Below, in pieces: positions 17,549 through 26,046 of a stretch of 64,000 nucleotides of DNA. This stretch comes from Paraburkholderia caballeronis (GTDB lineage Bacteria > Pseudomonadota > Gammaproteobacteria > Burkholderiales > Burkholderiaceae). Both the position numbers and the translations under genes were made by a program. The stretch's first letter is position 1; every line of letters starts with the position of its first letter. Location of the stretch: NCBI RefSeq assembly GCF_900104845.1, contig NZ_FNSR01000003.1:558001-622000 (forward strand), in the 5' to 3' direction. Under the pieces are notes generated by a model. That model had not been told where the DNA came from and ran no database searches. It saw only the letters and a program-made list of their open reading frames with translations.

Positions 17549-18766
17549 ATGAAGCCTGATTTTCTGAAGGGCATCCGCTTTACCGATCTGACGTGGGCCG
17601 GCGCAGGTCCGTTCGGCACGAAGGTGTTCTCCGACTTCGGCGCGGAAGTGCTGAAGATCGAGAGCACGACGCGGCTCGATTCGGTGCGCACCGCCGGCCC
17701 GTACAAGGACGGCGTGTTCGGCCTGAACCGCAGCGGCTACTTCGCGTCGCGCAACACCGGCAAGAAGAGCCTGTCGCTGAATCTCAAGACCGAAGAAGGC
17801 AAGCGCATCGTGCGCGAGCTGGTCGCGCAGTCGGACGTCGTGTCGAACAACTTCGGCCCCGGCGCGATGGACCGCTTCGGCTTCAGCTACGACGCGCTGC
17901 GCGAAATCAAGCCGGACATCATCTATCTGTCGATGCCGATGTACGGCCAGGACGGCCCGCGCGCGGACCTGCTCGGCGTCGGCATGACGATCAGCGCGGT
18001 CACCAGCATCATGTGGCAGACCGCGTATGGTCCCGACGATCCCGTCGGCCCCGGCACGCACTATCCGGATCACGCGGCGAATCCGTATCACGCGGCGTTC
18101 GCGGTGCTCGCCGCGCTCGCGCACCGGCGCAAGACCGGCCGCGGCATGAAGATCGATCTGTCGCAGGTCGAATCGACGATCAACTTCGTCGGTCCGTCGA
18201 TCGTCGAGGCGAGCGCGACCGGCCGCGAGCCGCCGCAGATCGGCAACCGCAGCCGCAGCCATGCGCCGCACAACATCTTCCGCGCGCGCGGCGACGACGC
18301 GTGGGTCGCGATCGCCGTGACGGACGACGCGCAATGGCGCGCGCTCGCGGCGATCATCGGCCGGCCCGACCTCGCCGCCGACGCATCGCTCGCGACCGCG
18401 GCCGGCCGCCTTGCCGCGCTCGATCGCATCGAGCCGGCGGTCGCCGACTGGAGCGCGACGCAGACACCCGACGACATCGTGAACGCGCTGCGCGCGCAGA
18501 ACATCGCGGTGGCCGAGGTCGCGCATTCGCGCCGGCTGATCGAAGCCGATCCGCAGCTCGCGCACCGCGACTACTGGCAGCACGTGCAGCACCCGGAAAT
18601 CGGCGCGGTGCTGCTCAATTCGCCGCCGTATCTGATCGACGGCGAACGGGTCGAACTCGAACGCCCGCCGCTGCTCGGCGAGCACACGCGCGAGGTGCTC
18701 GGACGCCTGCTCGGCATGTCGGCGAAGCAACTGGACGAACTGAACGATCAAGGAGTGTTCTCGTGA
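17549..18766 (+). CDS. class III CoA-transferase family protein, catalytic-type subunit
   Basis: CaiB/BaiF family protein of 405 residues that would move CoA from a donor such as succinyl-CoA to a carboxylic acid. It opens FTDLTWAGAGPFGTKVFSDFGAEVLKIE in family style (residues 11-38). The catalytic Asp is present as Asp174 in GTHYPDHAANPYHA. It follows its Asp-less partner by 22 bases with a GGGGAGA site and overlaps the thiolase gene by four bases. The pair resembles BbsE/BbsF, with this one as BbsF. The real substrate may be another aryl- or alkyl-succinate or similar dicarboxylate. Confidence 0.9.
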   Translation: MKPDFLKGIRFTDLTWAGAGPFGTKVFSDFGAEVLKIESTTRLDSVRTAGPYKDGVFGLNRSGYFASRNTGKKSLSLNLKTEEGKRIVRELVAQSDVVSNNFGPGAMDRFGFSYDALREIKPDIIYLSMPMYGQDGPRADLLGVGMTISAVTSIMWQTAYGPDDPVGPGTHYPDHAANPYHAAFAVLAALAHRRKTGRGMKIDLSQVESTINFVGPSIVEASATGREPPQIGNRSRSHAPHNIFRARGDDAWVAIAVTDDAQWRALAAIIGRPDLAADASLATAAGRLAALDRIEPAVADWSATQTPDDIVNALRAQNIAVAEVAHSRRLIEADPQLAHRDYWQHVQHPEIGAVLLNSPPYLIDGERVELERPPLLGEHTREVLGRLLGMSAKQLDELNDQGVFS

Positions 18767-19947
18767 GCGAGTGGAAGGCAGCAAGCCCGTCGAAGGCGTT
18801 GCGCCGGGCGGCGGCGGTGGTCGGCGTCGGCAATTCGGACTGGGTCGGCGACTGGAAGCGCGTGCGCAACGGCGAAAAGCCGACGGACAGCTACGGTTAT
18901 GGCGCGATTGCGTTTCGCGAGGCGCTGGCCGACGCGGGGATCGACAAGAGCGAAATCGACGGGCTGATCGTCGGGCCGACGACCGCGTACGAGCGGATGT
19001 CCGAAGTGCTCGGCATCGATCCGCGCTGGGGCGACCAGGCGGACGCGGTGCTGTCGGTCGCGCAGGCGGTGACGGCGGTGCAGGCCGGCCTCGCGGAAAC
19101 GATCGCGCTCGTGTACGGCAACGACCAGCGTTCCGCGCAGATCCAGTACGGCGGCCCGCAGGCAATGGGCGGCGACGCGTTCCTGTCGTACGTGTATCAC
19201 TCGCCGTGGGGGCTCACGTCGCAGGGCGCGCTGTATGCGCTGACGTTCCGCGCCTACTGCGAGGCGCGCGGCTTCGATCCGCTCGATCTCGGGCACGTCG
19301 CGGTCGCGCAGCGCGCATGGTCGTCGATGAACCCGAACGCGGTGATGCGCAAGACGATCACGCTCGACGAGTATCGCGAGTCGCGCTACATCTGCGAGCC
19401 GCTGCGCCTGTACGACTACTGCATGATCAACGACGGCGGCGTCGCGCTGATCGTGACGACCGCCGAGCGCGCGGCGCGCTTCAAGAAGCCGCCGGTGTAC
19501 ATCGAGGCGCTCGGCCGGCGCGACCTGAATCGCGGCGCGACGAGCCTCGAACCGCGGCTCACCGACTTCTATCTGTCCGCGCAGCAGGACTGCGCGCGCC
19601 AGGCGTACGAGATGGCGGGATTCGGCCCGCAGGACATGGACCTGTTCCAGGTGTACGACAGCTTCTCCGTGCACGTGCCGCTCGCGCTCGAAGGCTACGG
19701 CTACTGCGAGGTCGGCGAGGCCGGCCGTTTCCTGCGCGAAGCAGGGATCGGGCCGGGCGGCAAGCTGCCGACCAACACCGGCGGCGGCCACCTGTCCGAA
19801 AGCTACATGCAGGGCTGGGCGCACCAGCTCGAATGCGTGCGCCAGCTGCGCGGCGAATGCGGCGAGCGCCAGGTGCCGGACTGCCGCCATGCTCACTACA
19901 CGTCGGACGTGGCCGGCAAGGCCGTTTCGATCATCTATAGCCGATAG
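18763..19947 (+). CDS. thiolase-fold protein (SCP2/BbsB-like)
   Basis: A 394-residue member of the SCP2-type thiolase group. The start is GTG at 18763 with AAGGAG upstream, overlapping the previous stop; the frame is open far upstream but that part is a shadow. Family features are VVGVGNSDWVG at the start, GTALVYGN-like ALVYGNDQRSAQ near 115, the YDSFSVHVPLALEGYGYC block near 300 and NTGGGHLSESYMQGW near 338. The usual first catalytic Cys motif is not obvious, as in several members that work with a DUF35 partner. That partner is the next gene, nine bases on. The likely reaction is CoA-dependent cleavage of a beta-ketoacyl-CoA. Confidence 0.88.
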   Translation: MSEWKAASPSKALRRAAAVVGVGNSDWVGDWKRVRNGEKPTDSYGYGAIAFREALADAGIDKSEIDGLIVGPTTAYERMSEVLGIDPRWGDQADAVLSVAQAVTAVQAGLAETIALVYGNDQRSAQIQYGGPQAMGGDAFLSYVYHSPWGLTSQGALYALTFRAYCEARGFDPLDLGHVAVAQRAWSSMNPNAVMRKTITLDEYRESRYICEPLRLYDYCMINDGGVALIVTTAERAARFKKPPVYIEALGRRDLNRGATSLEPRLTDFYLSAQQDCARQAYEMAGFGPQDMDLFQVYDSFSVHVPLALEGYGYCEVGEAGRFLREAGIGPGGKLPTNTGGGHLSESYMQGWAHQLECVRQLRGECGERQVPDCRHAHYTSDVAGKAVSIIYSR

Positions 19948-19956
19948 GAATTCAAC

Positions 19957-20391
19957 ATGACTGAAACACGAGCCGAAGCGCCGCGCACGCCGCAGCCGGT
20001 GATGGGTCTGTACGACACGATGATGTGGCAGACCATTCGCGACGGCGCATTGCAGTTGCAGCACTGCGAGTCGTGCGGCACGACGCTTTATCCGCCCGCG
20101 CCGGTCTGCCCGCACTGTCTGTCGGACAAGCTCGAATGGCGCGCGGTGTCAGGGCGCGGCACGGTGCTGTCGTGGGTCGTTTTCCACAAGAGCTACCTCG
20201 ACGCGTACCCCGCGCCGTACAACGTGATCGCGGTGCGTCTCGACGAAGGCGCGGTGATCGTGTCGAACCTCGAACCGCCGCTGCCGGACGCCGGCAGCTG
20301 GATCGGCAGGAAGGTGAAGATGATCTACAAGACGATGCCCGACGGCCTGGTGCTGCCGAAGTTCGTGCTCGACACGGACGGCGGCGCATAA
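19957..20391 (+). CDS. DUF35 zinc-ribbon OB-fold protein (thiolase partner)
   Basis: A 144-residue small protein with a zinc ribbon, CESCGTTLYPPAPVCPHC at residues 37-54, followed by an OB-fold (GRGTVLSWVVFHKS... and PYNVIAVRLDEGA). Such proteins form complexes with SCP2-type thiolases; BbsA with BbsB is the best known case in aromatic degradation. The OB part often helps form the CoA pocket. It sits nine bases after the thiolase gene and ends the CoA-transferase-thiolase operon. Copying of the order EF-B-A is consistent with a benzylsuccinate-type module. Confidence 0.9.
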   Translation: MTETRAEAPRTPQPVMGLYDTMMWQTIRDGALQLQHCESCGTTLYPPAPVCPHCLSDKLEWRAVSGRGTVLSWVVFHKSYLDAYPAPYNVIAVRLDEGAVIVSNLEPPLPDAGSWIGRKVKMIYKTMPDGLVLPKFVLDTDGGA

Positions 20392-20620
20392 GCTGGCGCG
20401 CTCGCCAGCGTGGCGCATGGTTTACCCCCATTGAAACGGTTCATCGAACCCCGGAGGCCAGCCGGTCGGACGGCCATATATTTTATTCCCCGTACAATGT
20501 CGTGCTCGCCGGGGCGGTGGTTTCGTCCCGGCGGACTGGACATCGTGCTCCGGCCCACGCCGCCAGCGACTGGCGGCGCGGCGCGCGAGTGGAATGCAGG
20601 CTGGAAATTCTGGGGTTCAT

Positions 20621-21268
20621 ATGGTGTTTCGGACGAAGCTGGATCAGGTGGCCGAGCGGCTGCGCGAGCGGATCATCTCGGGCGAGTACCAGCGTGGGGA
20701 GAAGCTGAAGCAGGCGGAGATCGCCGAGGAGTTCGGCGTCTCGATCACGCCGGTGCGCGAGGCGCTGAAAGCGCTGGAAATGGAAGGGTTCGTGCTCAGC
20801 ATCCCGCACAAGGGGCTGGTCGTGCCGGAGATCGACCTGAAGAGCGTGCGCGAGATTTTCGAACTGCGCGTGCTGCTGGAGCGCCAGTTGACCGAGCGGG
20901 CGCTCGCGAAGATCACGGAGGCGGAGATCGCCGAGTTGCGGGCGATCCACCGCGAGCTGACCACGCTGACGAAGTCGCGCGAGCCGTACCCGGTGCGCGC
21001 GGCGAACGTGCGCTTTCACTTCCGCATTTACGAAATCGCCGATTGCCCGCAGACGTTGCAGTTCGTCCGCGTGTTATGGGCGAAGTATCCGTTCAACTTC
21101 CACGACGATCAGGCTGCGCGCTTCCGGCAACTGCTGATCGAGCACGGCGAGATCGTGCGGCGCCTCGAAACCGGCGACCGCGCGGGCGCGCTCGCGGCGA
21201 TGGTCGAGCATATCGAGGCGGGCTGGCACCGGGTCGAGAACAACGTCACGGAGCCGGCCGGCGATTAG
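20621..21268 (+). CDS. GntR family transcriptional regulator, FCD subfamily
   Basis: A 215-residue regulator. The N-terminal winged helix contains QVAERLRERIISGEYQRGEKL and EEFGVSITPVREALKALEMEG. The C-terminal FCD ligand domain carries the expected Asp/His-type metal positions, with RAANVRFHFRIYEIADC and LIEHGEIVRRLETGDRAGAL. I chose ATG at 20621; an in-frame ATG at 20594 would add nine residues. It lies between two operons of the catabolic locus. It is the only regulator inside 16331-34827, so it is the best candidate for binding the AT-rich dyads there. Confidence 0.92.
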   Translation: MVFRTKLDQVAERLRERIISGEYQRGEKLKQAEIAEEFGVSITPVREALKALEMEGFVLSIPHKGLVVPEIDLKSVREIFELRVLLERQLTERALAKITEAEIAELRAIHRELTTLTKSREPYPVRAANVRFHFRIYEIADCPQTLQFVRVLWAKYPFNFHDDQAARFRQLLIEHGEIVRRLETGDRAGALAAMVEHIEAGWHRVENNVTEPAGD

Positions 21269-21314
21269 CGCGGCCGCGGCGGGAAGCTGGACCTTTCTTT
21301 CTACCCACGTTCAG

Positions 21315-22091
21315 ATGACCCCTTCCCGTCTTTCTTCCTCGCCCGCCGACGCGGGCGTTCGCCGCACGCTGATCGTCACCGGCGGTTCGCGCGGCATCGG
21401 CGCGGCGGTTGCCCAGGGCGCTGCCCGGCGCGGCTATCGCGTCTGCGTGAACTACCTGAGCGACGCGCATACCGCGCAGCGCGTCGTCGATGAAATCGTT
21501 TCTTCCGGCGGCGACGCGTTCGCATGGCAGGCGAACACCGCGGACGAAACCGCCATCGCCGCGATGTTCGGCGAGACCGCGCGGCGCTACGGCCCGGTCA
21601 CGGACCTCGTGAACAACGCGGGCGTCAGCGGCGGATCGACCCGCGTCGCCGATCTCGACGTCGCGGTGCTGAACCAGACCTTCGCCGTCAACGTGATCGG
21701 CTATTTCCTGTGCTGCCGCGAGGCCGTGCGGCGCATGTCCACGCAGCGCGGCGGCGCGGGCGGCCGGATCGTGAACGTGTCGTCGGTCGCGGCCACCAAC
21801 GGATCGGCCGGGCGGCGCGTGCATTACGCGGCGTCGAAAGGCGCGATCAACTCGATGACGGTCGGACTCGCGCACGAGGTCGCGCGCGAGGGCATCCGCG
21901 TGAACGCGGTGTCGCCCGGCCTCGTGTTCACCGACTTCAACGAGCCCGGCCGCGTCGAGCGGCTTCAGGACGACGTGCCGATCGGGCGCGGCGCATCGCC
22001 GGACGAGATCGCGGACGCGATCCTGTGGATGCTGGGCGACGAGGCCGGCTACGTGCTCGGCACGAATCTCATCGTCTCCGGCGGCCGGTAG
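21315..22091 (+). CDS. SDR family oxidoreductase (FabG-like)
   Basis: A classical SDR of 258 residues. The cofactor motif is TLIVTGGSRGIGAAVAQGAA near residue 18, the NNAG motif VNNAGVSGGS near 100, and the active site is VSSVAATN...VHYAASKGAI near 150-178. The end LGTNLIVSGGR is the usual FabG-like C-terminus. It follows the GntR gene by 46 bases. Within this locus it would oxidise a hydroxyacyl-CoA before thiolase cleavage, the role of BbsC/BbsD in benzylsuccinate breakdown. Only one such SDR is present here, whereas BbsCD is a pair. Confidence 0.9.
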   Translation: MTPSRLSSSPADAGVRRTLIVTGGSRGIGAAVAQGAARRGYRVCVNYLSDAHTAQRVVDEIVSSGGDAFAWQANTADETAIAAMFGETARRYGPVTDLVNNAGVSGGSTRVADLDVAVLNQTFAVNVIGYFLCCREAVRRMSTQRGGAGGRIVNVSSVAATNGSAGRRVHYAASKGAINSMTVGLAHEVAREGIRVNAVSPGLVFTDFNEPGRVERLQDDVPIGRGASPDEIADAILWMLGDEAGYVLGTNLIVSGGR

Positions 22092-22250
22092 GCGCGCGGC
22101 ACACGCCCGCGACCGCGCCTGTCCGGCGCGGGCACGCCGGCTGTCTGCTTCGGATCGCGAATATTCTCCCCGTGGCAAGACGCGGGCACGATTTCCAGAC
22201 GACTCAGTGCAAACCCTGGATCGGGGCGAACGCCTGTTGTTCGGTGCAAA

Positions 22251-22265
22251 AATATAAATTATATT
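22251..22265. promoter_or_regulatory. AT-rich dyad AATATAA-A-TTATATT upstream of the MFS gene
   Basis: A perfect 7+1+7 dyad with the same arms as the core of the palindrome at 16331-16365, lying 65 bases before the MFS start. The left flank TGCAA is shared with the element near 25956. It is a probable operator of the same regulator. Confidence 0.65.
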
Positions 22266-22329
22266 CTCATAAGGTTTTACGAAATCGGTCGCCGGCCGGG
22301 ATGCCCGGCGACCTCATAAGGAGACAAAT

Positions 22330-23637
22330 GTGCGCTGGAAATCTCGCTACTGGGTGTATCTGATGCTGTTCGCGCTGGCCGCGATCAATTATCTGGATCG
22401 GGTCGCGCTGTCGGTATCGGCGGGCCGCATCCAGACGGCGCTCGACATCGACAAGGTGCAGCTCGGTTATCTGTTCTCGTCGTTCCTGTGGGGTTATACG
22501 CTGTGCCTGATCCCGATCGGCCTGCTCGTCGACCGCTTCGGCTCGCGCACGGTGACGGCGGCCAGCATGGCGCTGTGGTCGGCGGCGACGGCGCTGACCG
22601 GCGCGGCCGTGTCGATGGGCGGCATCATCGCGGCGCGCGTCGTGATGGGAATCGGCGAATCGAGCTGCTACCCGGCGGCGTCGCGGATCATCCGCGAATG
22701 GGTGCCGAGCGGCGAGCGCGGCACGGCGATGACGCTGTTCAACTCGGGCGCGTACTTCGGTCCGGCGCTCGGCGCGGTCGGTCTGTCGTGGCTCGTGTCG
22801 GTGCTCGACTGGCGCTGGTCGTTCGTGATCTGCGGCGTGATCGGCTTCGTGTGGCTCGGACTGTGGCTCGCGTTCTTCCGCCAGCCGGAGCATACGACGT
22901 GGCTGTCCACCGAGGAGCGCGACACGATCCGCCGCGAGCGCGAGACCTCGTCGCAGTCGGAGGCCGCGGCGGCGAACCCGGTCGGCCTCGGCCGCCTGAT
23001 CGCGAGCCGCACGATGTGGGGGCTCATGCTCACGCAGGGCGCCGGCGCGTACACGCAATACCTGTTCCTCACGTGGCTGCCGAACTACCTGCAGGCAGAG
23101 CGCGGGATGACGCTGCTGAAGAGCGGCACCGTGATGGCGCTGCCGTACCTCGGCTCGATCGTCGTGTCGGTTGCGCTCGGCATGTTCAGCGACCGCCTGC
23201 TGACCGCGCGCGCGGTGGAAGCGGGCCGCCGGCGGCTCGTGCTCGGCGCGGTCGTGCTCGGCGGCGCGGTGATCCTGTTCGTGCCCTGGGTCACGAGCAT
23301 CGAGGCGATCCTGCTGCTGATCACGGTGGCGCTCGGCAGCGTCGCGACCGGCAACGCGCTGAACATCACGCTGCTCGGCGACCTGCTGCGCTCGAAGGCG
23401 GACCTCGGCCGCGCGACGGGGCTGCTGCTGATCGGCGGCAACGTGTTCGGTTTTCTCGCGCCGATCGTCACCGGTTATGTCGTGCAGGCGACCGGGAGGT
23501 TCGATACCGCCTTCGCGGCGGCGGGCGGCCTGCTCGTAATGGGCGCGCTGTCGTCGTGGTTCCTGACCCGTTCGCCGATCGGCGAGCGGACCGGCGTGAC
23601 GCTGCGTGGCGACATGACCGAACAGATCGAGGGTTGA
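22330..23637 (+). CDS. MFS transporter, anion:cation symporter type
   Basis: A 435-residue inner-membrane carrier with twelve predicted helices. The opening VYLMLFALAAINYLDRVALS carries the D-R motif of the ACS family, whose members take up organic anions such as hexuronates, phthalate or 4-hydroxyphenylacetate. Also seen are GLLVDRFGSRTV in loop 2-3 and ARVVMGIGESSCYPAASRII in helix 4. The start is GTG at 22330 with AAGGAG upstream; the ATG two bases earlier is out of frame. It follows an operator dyad and precedes the amidohydrolase with almost no gap. It probably imports the substrate of this locus. Confidence 0.9.
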   Translation: MRWKSRYWVYLMLFALAAINYLDRVALSVSAGRIQTALDIDKVQLGYLFSSFLWGYTLCLIPIGLLVDRFGSRTVTAASMALWSAATALTGAAVSMGGIIAARVVMGIGESSCYPAASRIIREWVPSGERGTAMTLFNSGAYFGPALGAVGLSWLVSVLDWRWSFVICGVIGFVWLGLWLAFFRQPEHTTWLSTEERDTIRRERETSSQSEAAAANPVGLGRLIASRTMWGLMLTQGAGAYTQYLFLTWLPNYLQAERGMTLLKSGTVMALPYLGSIVVSVALGMFSDRLLTARAVEAGRRRLVLGAVVLGGAVILFVPWVTSIEAILLLITVALGSVATGNALNITLLGDLLRSKADLGRATGLLLIGGNVFGFLAPIVTGYVVQATGRFDTAFAAAGGLLVMGALSSWFLTRSPIGERTGVTLRGDMTEQIEG

Positions 23638-23638
23638 G

Positions 23639-24685
23639 ATGAGCACGACTGCTACCGAACAGAAACACGCGGTTCCGCACATTCCGGTGCGGCCCGAATG
23701 GCTCGCGCAGCGCGCCGAGGCCGCGCTGGAGCCGGGATTGCCGATCATCGACGCGCACCACCATCTGTGGGAGTTCCCGGATAAGCGCTACCGCACGCGC
23801 GATCTGCTCGACGACCTCGCGAGCGGCCACAACATTCGCGCGACGGTGTTCGTCGAATGCAAGACGCACTACGACACGGACGCGCCGGTCGAACTGGCGT
23901 CGGCGGGGGAGATGCGCTTCGCGCTGGCCGAAGCGCGCGAAGCGAAGGCATTGGGCGCGACCGCCGACGTCGGCGCGGCGTTCGTCGGCAACGCGGACCT
24001 GTTGCGCGGCGACGCGGTCGGGCCGGTGCTCGATCACCTGATCGAAGCATCGGAAGGGCGGCTGCGCAGCATCCGCAACATCGCGGTGTGGCACGCGGAC
24101 CCGGACGTGCGTCCGTCCGCGGCGACGCCGCCGGCGCGGCTGCTGCTCGACCCGGCGTTCCGCGCGGGCGTCGCGCAGCTCGCGCCGCGCAAGCTCGCGT
24201 TCGACGCATGGCTGATCCACACGCAACTGCCGGAACTGTGCGGCCTCGCGGAAGCGGCCAGCGATACGCCGATCGTGCTGAACCACATCGGCGGCCCGCT
24301 CGCGCTCGGCCGTTATCGCGGGCAGCGCGACGCGGTGTTCGCCGCGTGGCGCGACGACATCCGGCGGGTCGCGCAGTATCCGAACGTACATGTGAAGCTC
24401 GGCGGCTTCGGCATGCCGCTGTTCGGCTTCGGCTTCGAAAAAACCGCTTTGCCGCCCGACTCGGCGAGCGTCGCCGACGCCATCCGTCCGTACGTCGAGA
24501 CCTGCATCGACGCTTTCGGCGCGGCGCGCTGCATGTTCGAAAGCAACTTCCCGGTGGACAAGGGCAGCTTCGGATACGGCATCGCATGGAACGCGTTCAA
24601 GCGGGTGAGCGCCGGTCTGCCCGACGCCGACCGGGCTGCGCTGTTCCACGATACCGCGGCCCGCTTTTACCGGATCACCGGATAG
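23639..24685 (+). CDS. amidohydrolase family 2 protein (LigI-like)
   Basis: A 348-residue TIM-barrel metal-dependent hydrolase. The first metal motif is PIIDAHHHLWEFPDKRYR near residue 35. Other barrel signatures are the ECKTHYD strand near 73, PIVLNHIGGPLALGRY near 210 and CMFESNFPVDKGSFGY near 302, where the last Asp is catalytic. The nearest known functions are 2-pyrone-4,6-dicarboxylate lactonase (LigI) and L-fuconolactonase, so hydrolysis of a lactone is likely. It starts one base after the MFS stop, so the two are co-transcribed. Confidence 0.88.
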   Translation: MSTTATEQKHAVPHIPVRPEWLAQRAEAALEPGLPIIDAHHHLWEFPDKRYRTRDLLDDLASGHNIRATVFVECKTHYDTDAPVELASAGEMRFALAEAREAKALGATADVGAAFVGNADLLRGDAVGPVLDHLIEASEGRLRSIRNIAVWHADPDVRPSAATPPARLLLDPAFRAGVAQLAPRKLAFDAWLIHTQLPELCGLAEAASDTPIVLNHIGGPLALGRYRGQRDAVFAAWRDDIRRVAQYPNVHVKLGGFGMPLFGFGFEKTALPPDSASVADAIRPYVETCIDAFGAARCMFESNFPVDKGSFGYGIAWNAFKRVSAGLPDADRAALFHDTAARFYRITG

Positions 24686-24810
24686 AGCCGTACCCGCTTT
24701 AGCTCCAGACGAATCCTGACTCCTGCGCGCCGCGCCATCCGGCGGCGCGTGGGGAAGCTCGCGCCTGTCGGGTGCATCGGCATTTCATAACAATAAGGAA
24801 TACTACGAAC

Positions 24811-25860
24811 ATGGTAAGGAAGGAGATTTGTGCGCTTGCGTGCCTGGGCGCGCTGTCCGGGACGGCAATGGCGCAGTCGAGCGTCACGCTGTACGGCATC
24901 GTCGATACGACGCTGCGTTATACGAGCCACGCCGACGCGTCGGGCGGCTCGCGCTTCCAGATGGCCGACGGCCTCGTGACCGGCGACCGCATCGGCTTTC
25001 GCGGCGTCGAGGATCTCGGCGGTGGCAACAAGGCGATCTTCACGCTGGAGAACGGTTTCTCGCCGGCGAACGGCACGCTGTTGCAGGGCAGCCGCGAATT
25101 CGGCCGCCAGGCGTTTGTCGGCCTGTCCGGGCAGTGGGGCACGTTGACGATGGGTCGCCAATACACGGTGACGCACGAGATGATCGCGAGCCACGACGTG
25201 TTCGCGCTCGCGAACTACGCACCGGACGGCATCGTCGGCGGCAACTATTCTGGCGCGCGGCTCGACAACACCGTCAAGTATCGCGGTGCCTACGGGCCGT
25301 TCTATTTCAGCGCGGCGTTTTCGTTCGGCAACGTGCCGGGCGACTTCCATTCCGGGTCGTCGCCGGCGGTCGGCATTGGTTACGGGTCGGGTCCGTGGAA
25401 CTTCAGCGTGACCTACCAGGTGATGAACGACGTGACGACCGCGTTCTACGGGTTGCCGATCGACCCGAGCCAGCAGAAGGTGTGGTCGGCGACCGGCACC
25501 TATACGTTCAGCAACTCGCAACTGTATTTCGGGTATGTCGGCAGCCGCATCGACGTGGCCGACTATCGCGACGACACCGGCTATCTGGCGGTGAACCAGC
25601 AGGTGTTCCCGTGGCTGCACTTCATCGCGGCGGGCTGGTTCGACCACATGCGCCATGCGGACCAGAGCGGCAACCGCTGGACCGGCACGCTGATGCTCGA
25701 TTACCTGTTGAGCAAGCGCACCGACGTGTACGTCGAGGCCGACTATACGAAGCTGTCCGGCGTGTGGACGAGCACCGCGGCGCAGCCGCAATTCCAGACA
25801 CCGTTCTTCGGTTATAGCTCGCAGGTCGGCGCGAATATCGGGCTGCGCCATACGTTCTGA
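24811..25860 (+). CDS. Gram-negative porin (Burkholderia OmpC-like)
   Basis: A 349-residue outer-membrane trimeric porin. The start ATG at 24811 has AAGGAA upstream and gives a signal peptide ending at GTAMAQ; an earlier in-frame ATG adds only a hydrophilic tail. The mature start SSVTLYGIVDTTLRY and the GFRGVEDLGGGNKAIFTLENG block are diagnostic of the betaproteobacterial porin family, as is the C-terminal Phe (GLRHTF) needed for assembly. It has about 16 alternating strands. It closes the MFS-amidohydrolase operon and a strong terminator follows, so it is probably the substrate's entry route. Confidence 0.94.
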   Translation: MVRKEICALACLGALSGTAMAQSSVTLYGIVDTTLRYTSHADASGGSRFQMADGLVTGDRIGFRGVEDLGGGNKAIFTLENGFSPANGTLLQGSREFGRQAFVGLSGQWGTLTMGRQYTVTHEMIASHDVFALANYAPDGIVGGNYSGARLDNTVKYRGAYGPFYFSAAFSFGNVPGDFHSGSSPAVGIGYGSGPWNFSVTYQVMNDVTTAFYGLPIDPSQQKVWSATGTYTFSNSQLYFGYVGSRIDVADYRDDTGYLAVNQQVFPWLHFIAAGWFDHMRHADQSGNRWTGTLMLDYLLSKRTDVYVEADYTKLSGVWTSTAAQPQFQTPFFGYSSQVGANIGLRHTF

Positions 25861-25881
25861 CACGCAGCCAGCAAGAACCGG

Positions 25882-25911
25882 AAAGCCGCCGGATTTCTTG
25901 GCGGCTTTTTT
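25882..25911 (+). terminator. Rho-independent terminator after the porin gene
   Basis: A 9-bp stem, AAAGCCGCC/GGCGGCTTT, with a 9-base loop, running directly into a T-run, 21 bases after the porin stop. Confidence 0.92.
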
Positions 25912-25955
25912 ACTGTCCGAAGCCGGGGAACAGCCGCATGAGGTACGATAAAGAA

Positions 25956-26007
25956 TGCAAAATATAAAAAATATAGACAGCACGATAGGCGAATATATAA
26001 TGCACCC
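25956..26007. promoter_or_regulatory. AT-rich promoter/operator region upstream of the hydrolase-Liv operon
   Basis: Contains the half-site TGCAAAATATAA, a second half-site AAATATAGAC also found at 33546, and a perfect sigma70 -10 word TATAAT at 25995-26000. None of the half-sites has its full second arm, so this is a weaker relative of the dyads at 16331, 22251 and 33546. Confidence 0.5.
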
Positions 26008-26046
26008 ATGCCGCCCGACCCGATCGGAAAGATTCAGGAGACAGAT

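Noticed and set aside
17593..18762. Long plus-strand open frame fused ahead of the thiolase
   Set aside because: It overlaps the second CoA-transferase in another frame with Arg-rich, repeat-like composition; the thiolase starts at GTG 18763 with its own ribosome site.
20473..20488. AT-rich word CATATATTTTATTCC upstream of the GntR gene as a further operator
   Set aside because: Only one arm resembles the dyads at 16341 and 22251; too weak to list as a site.
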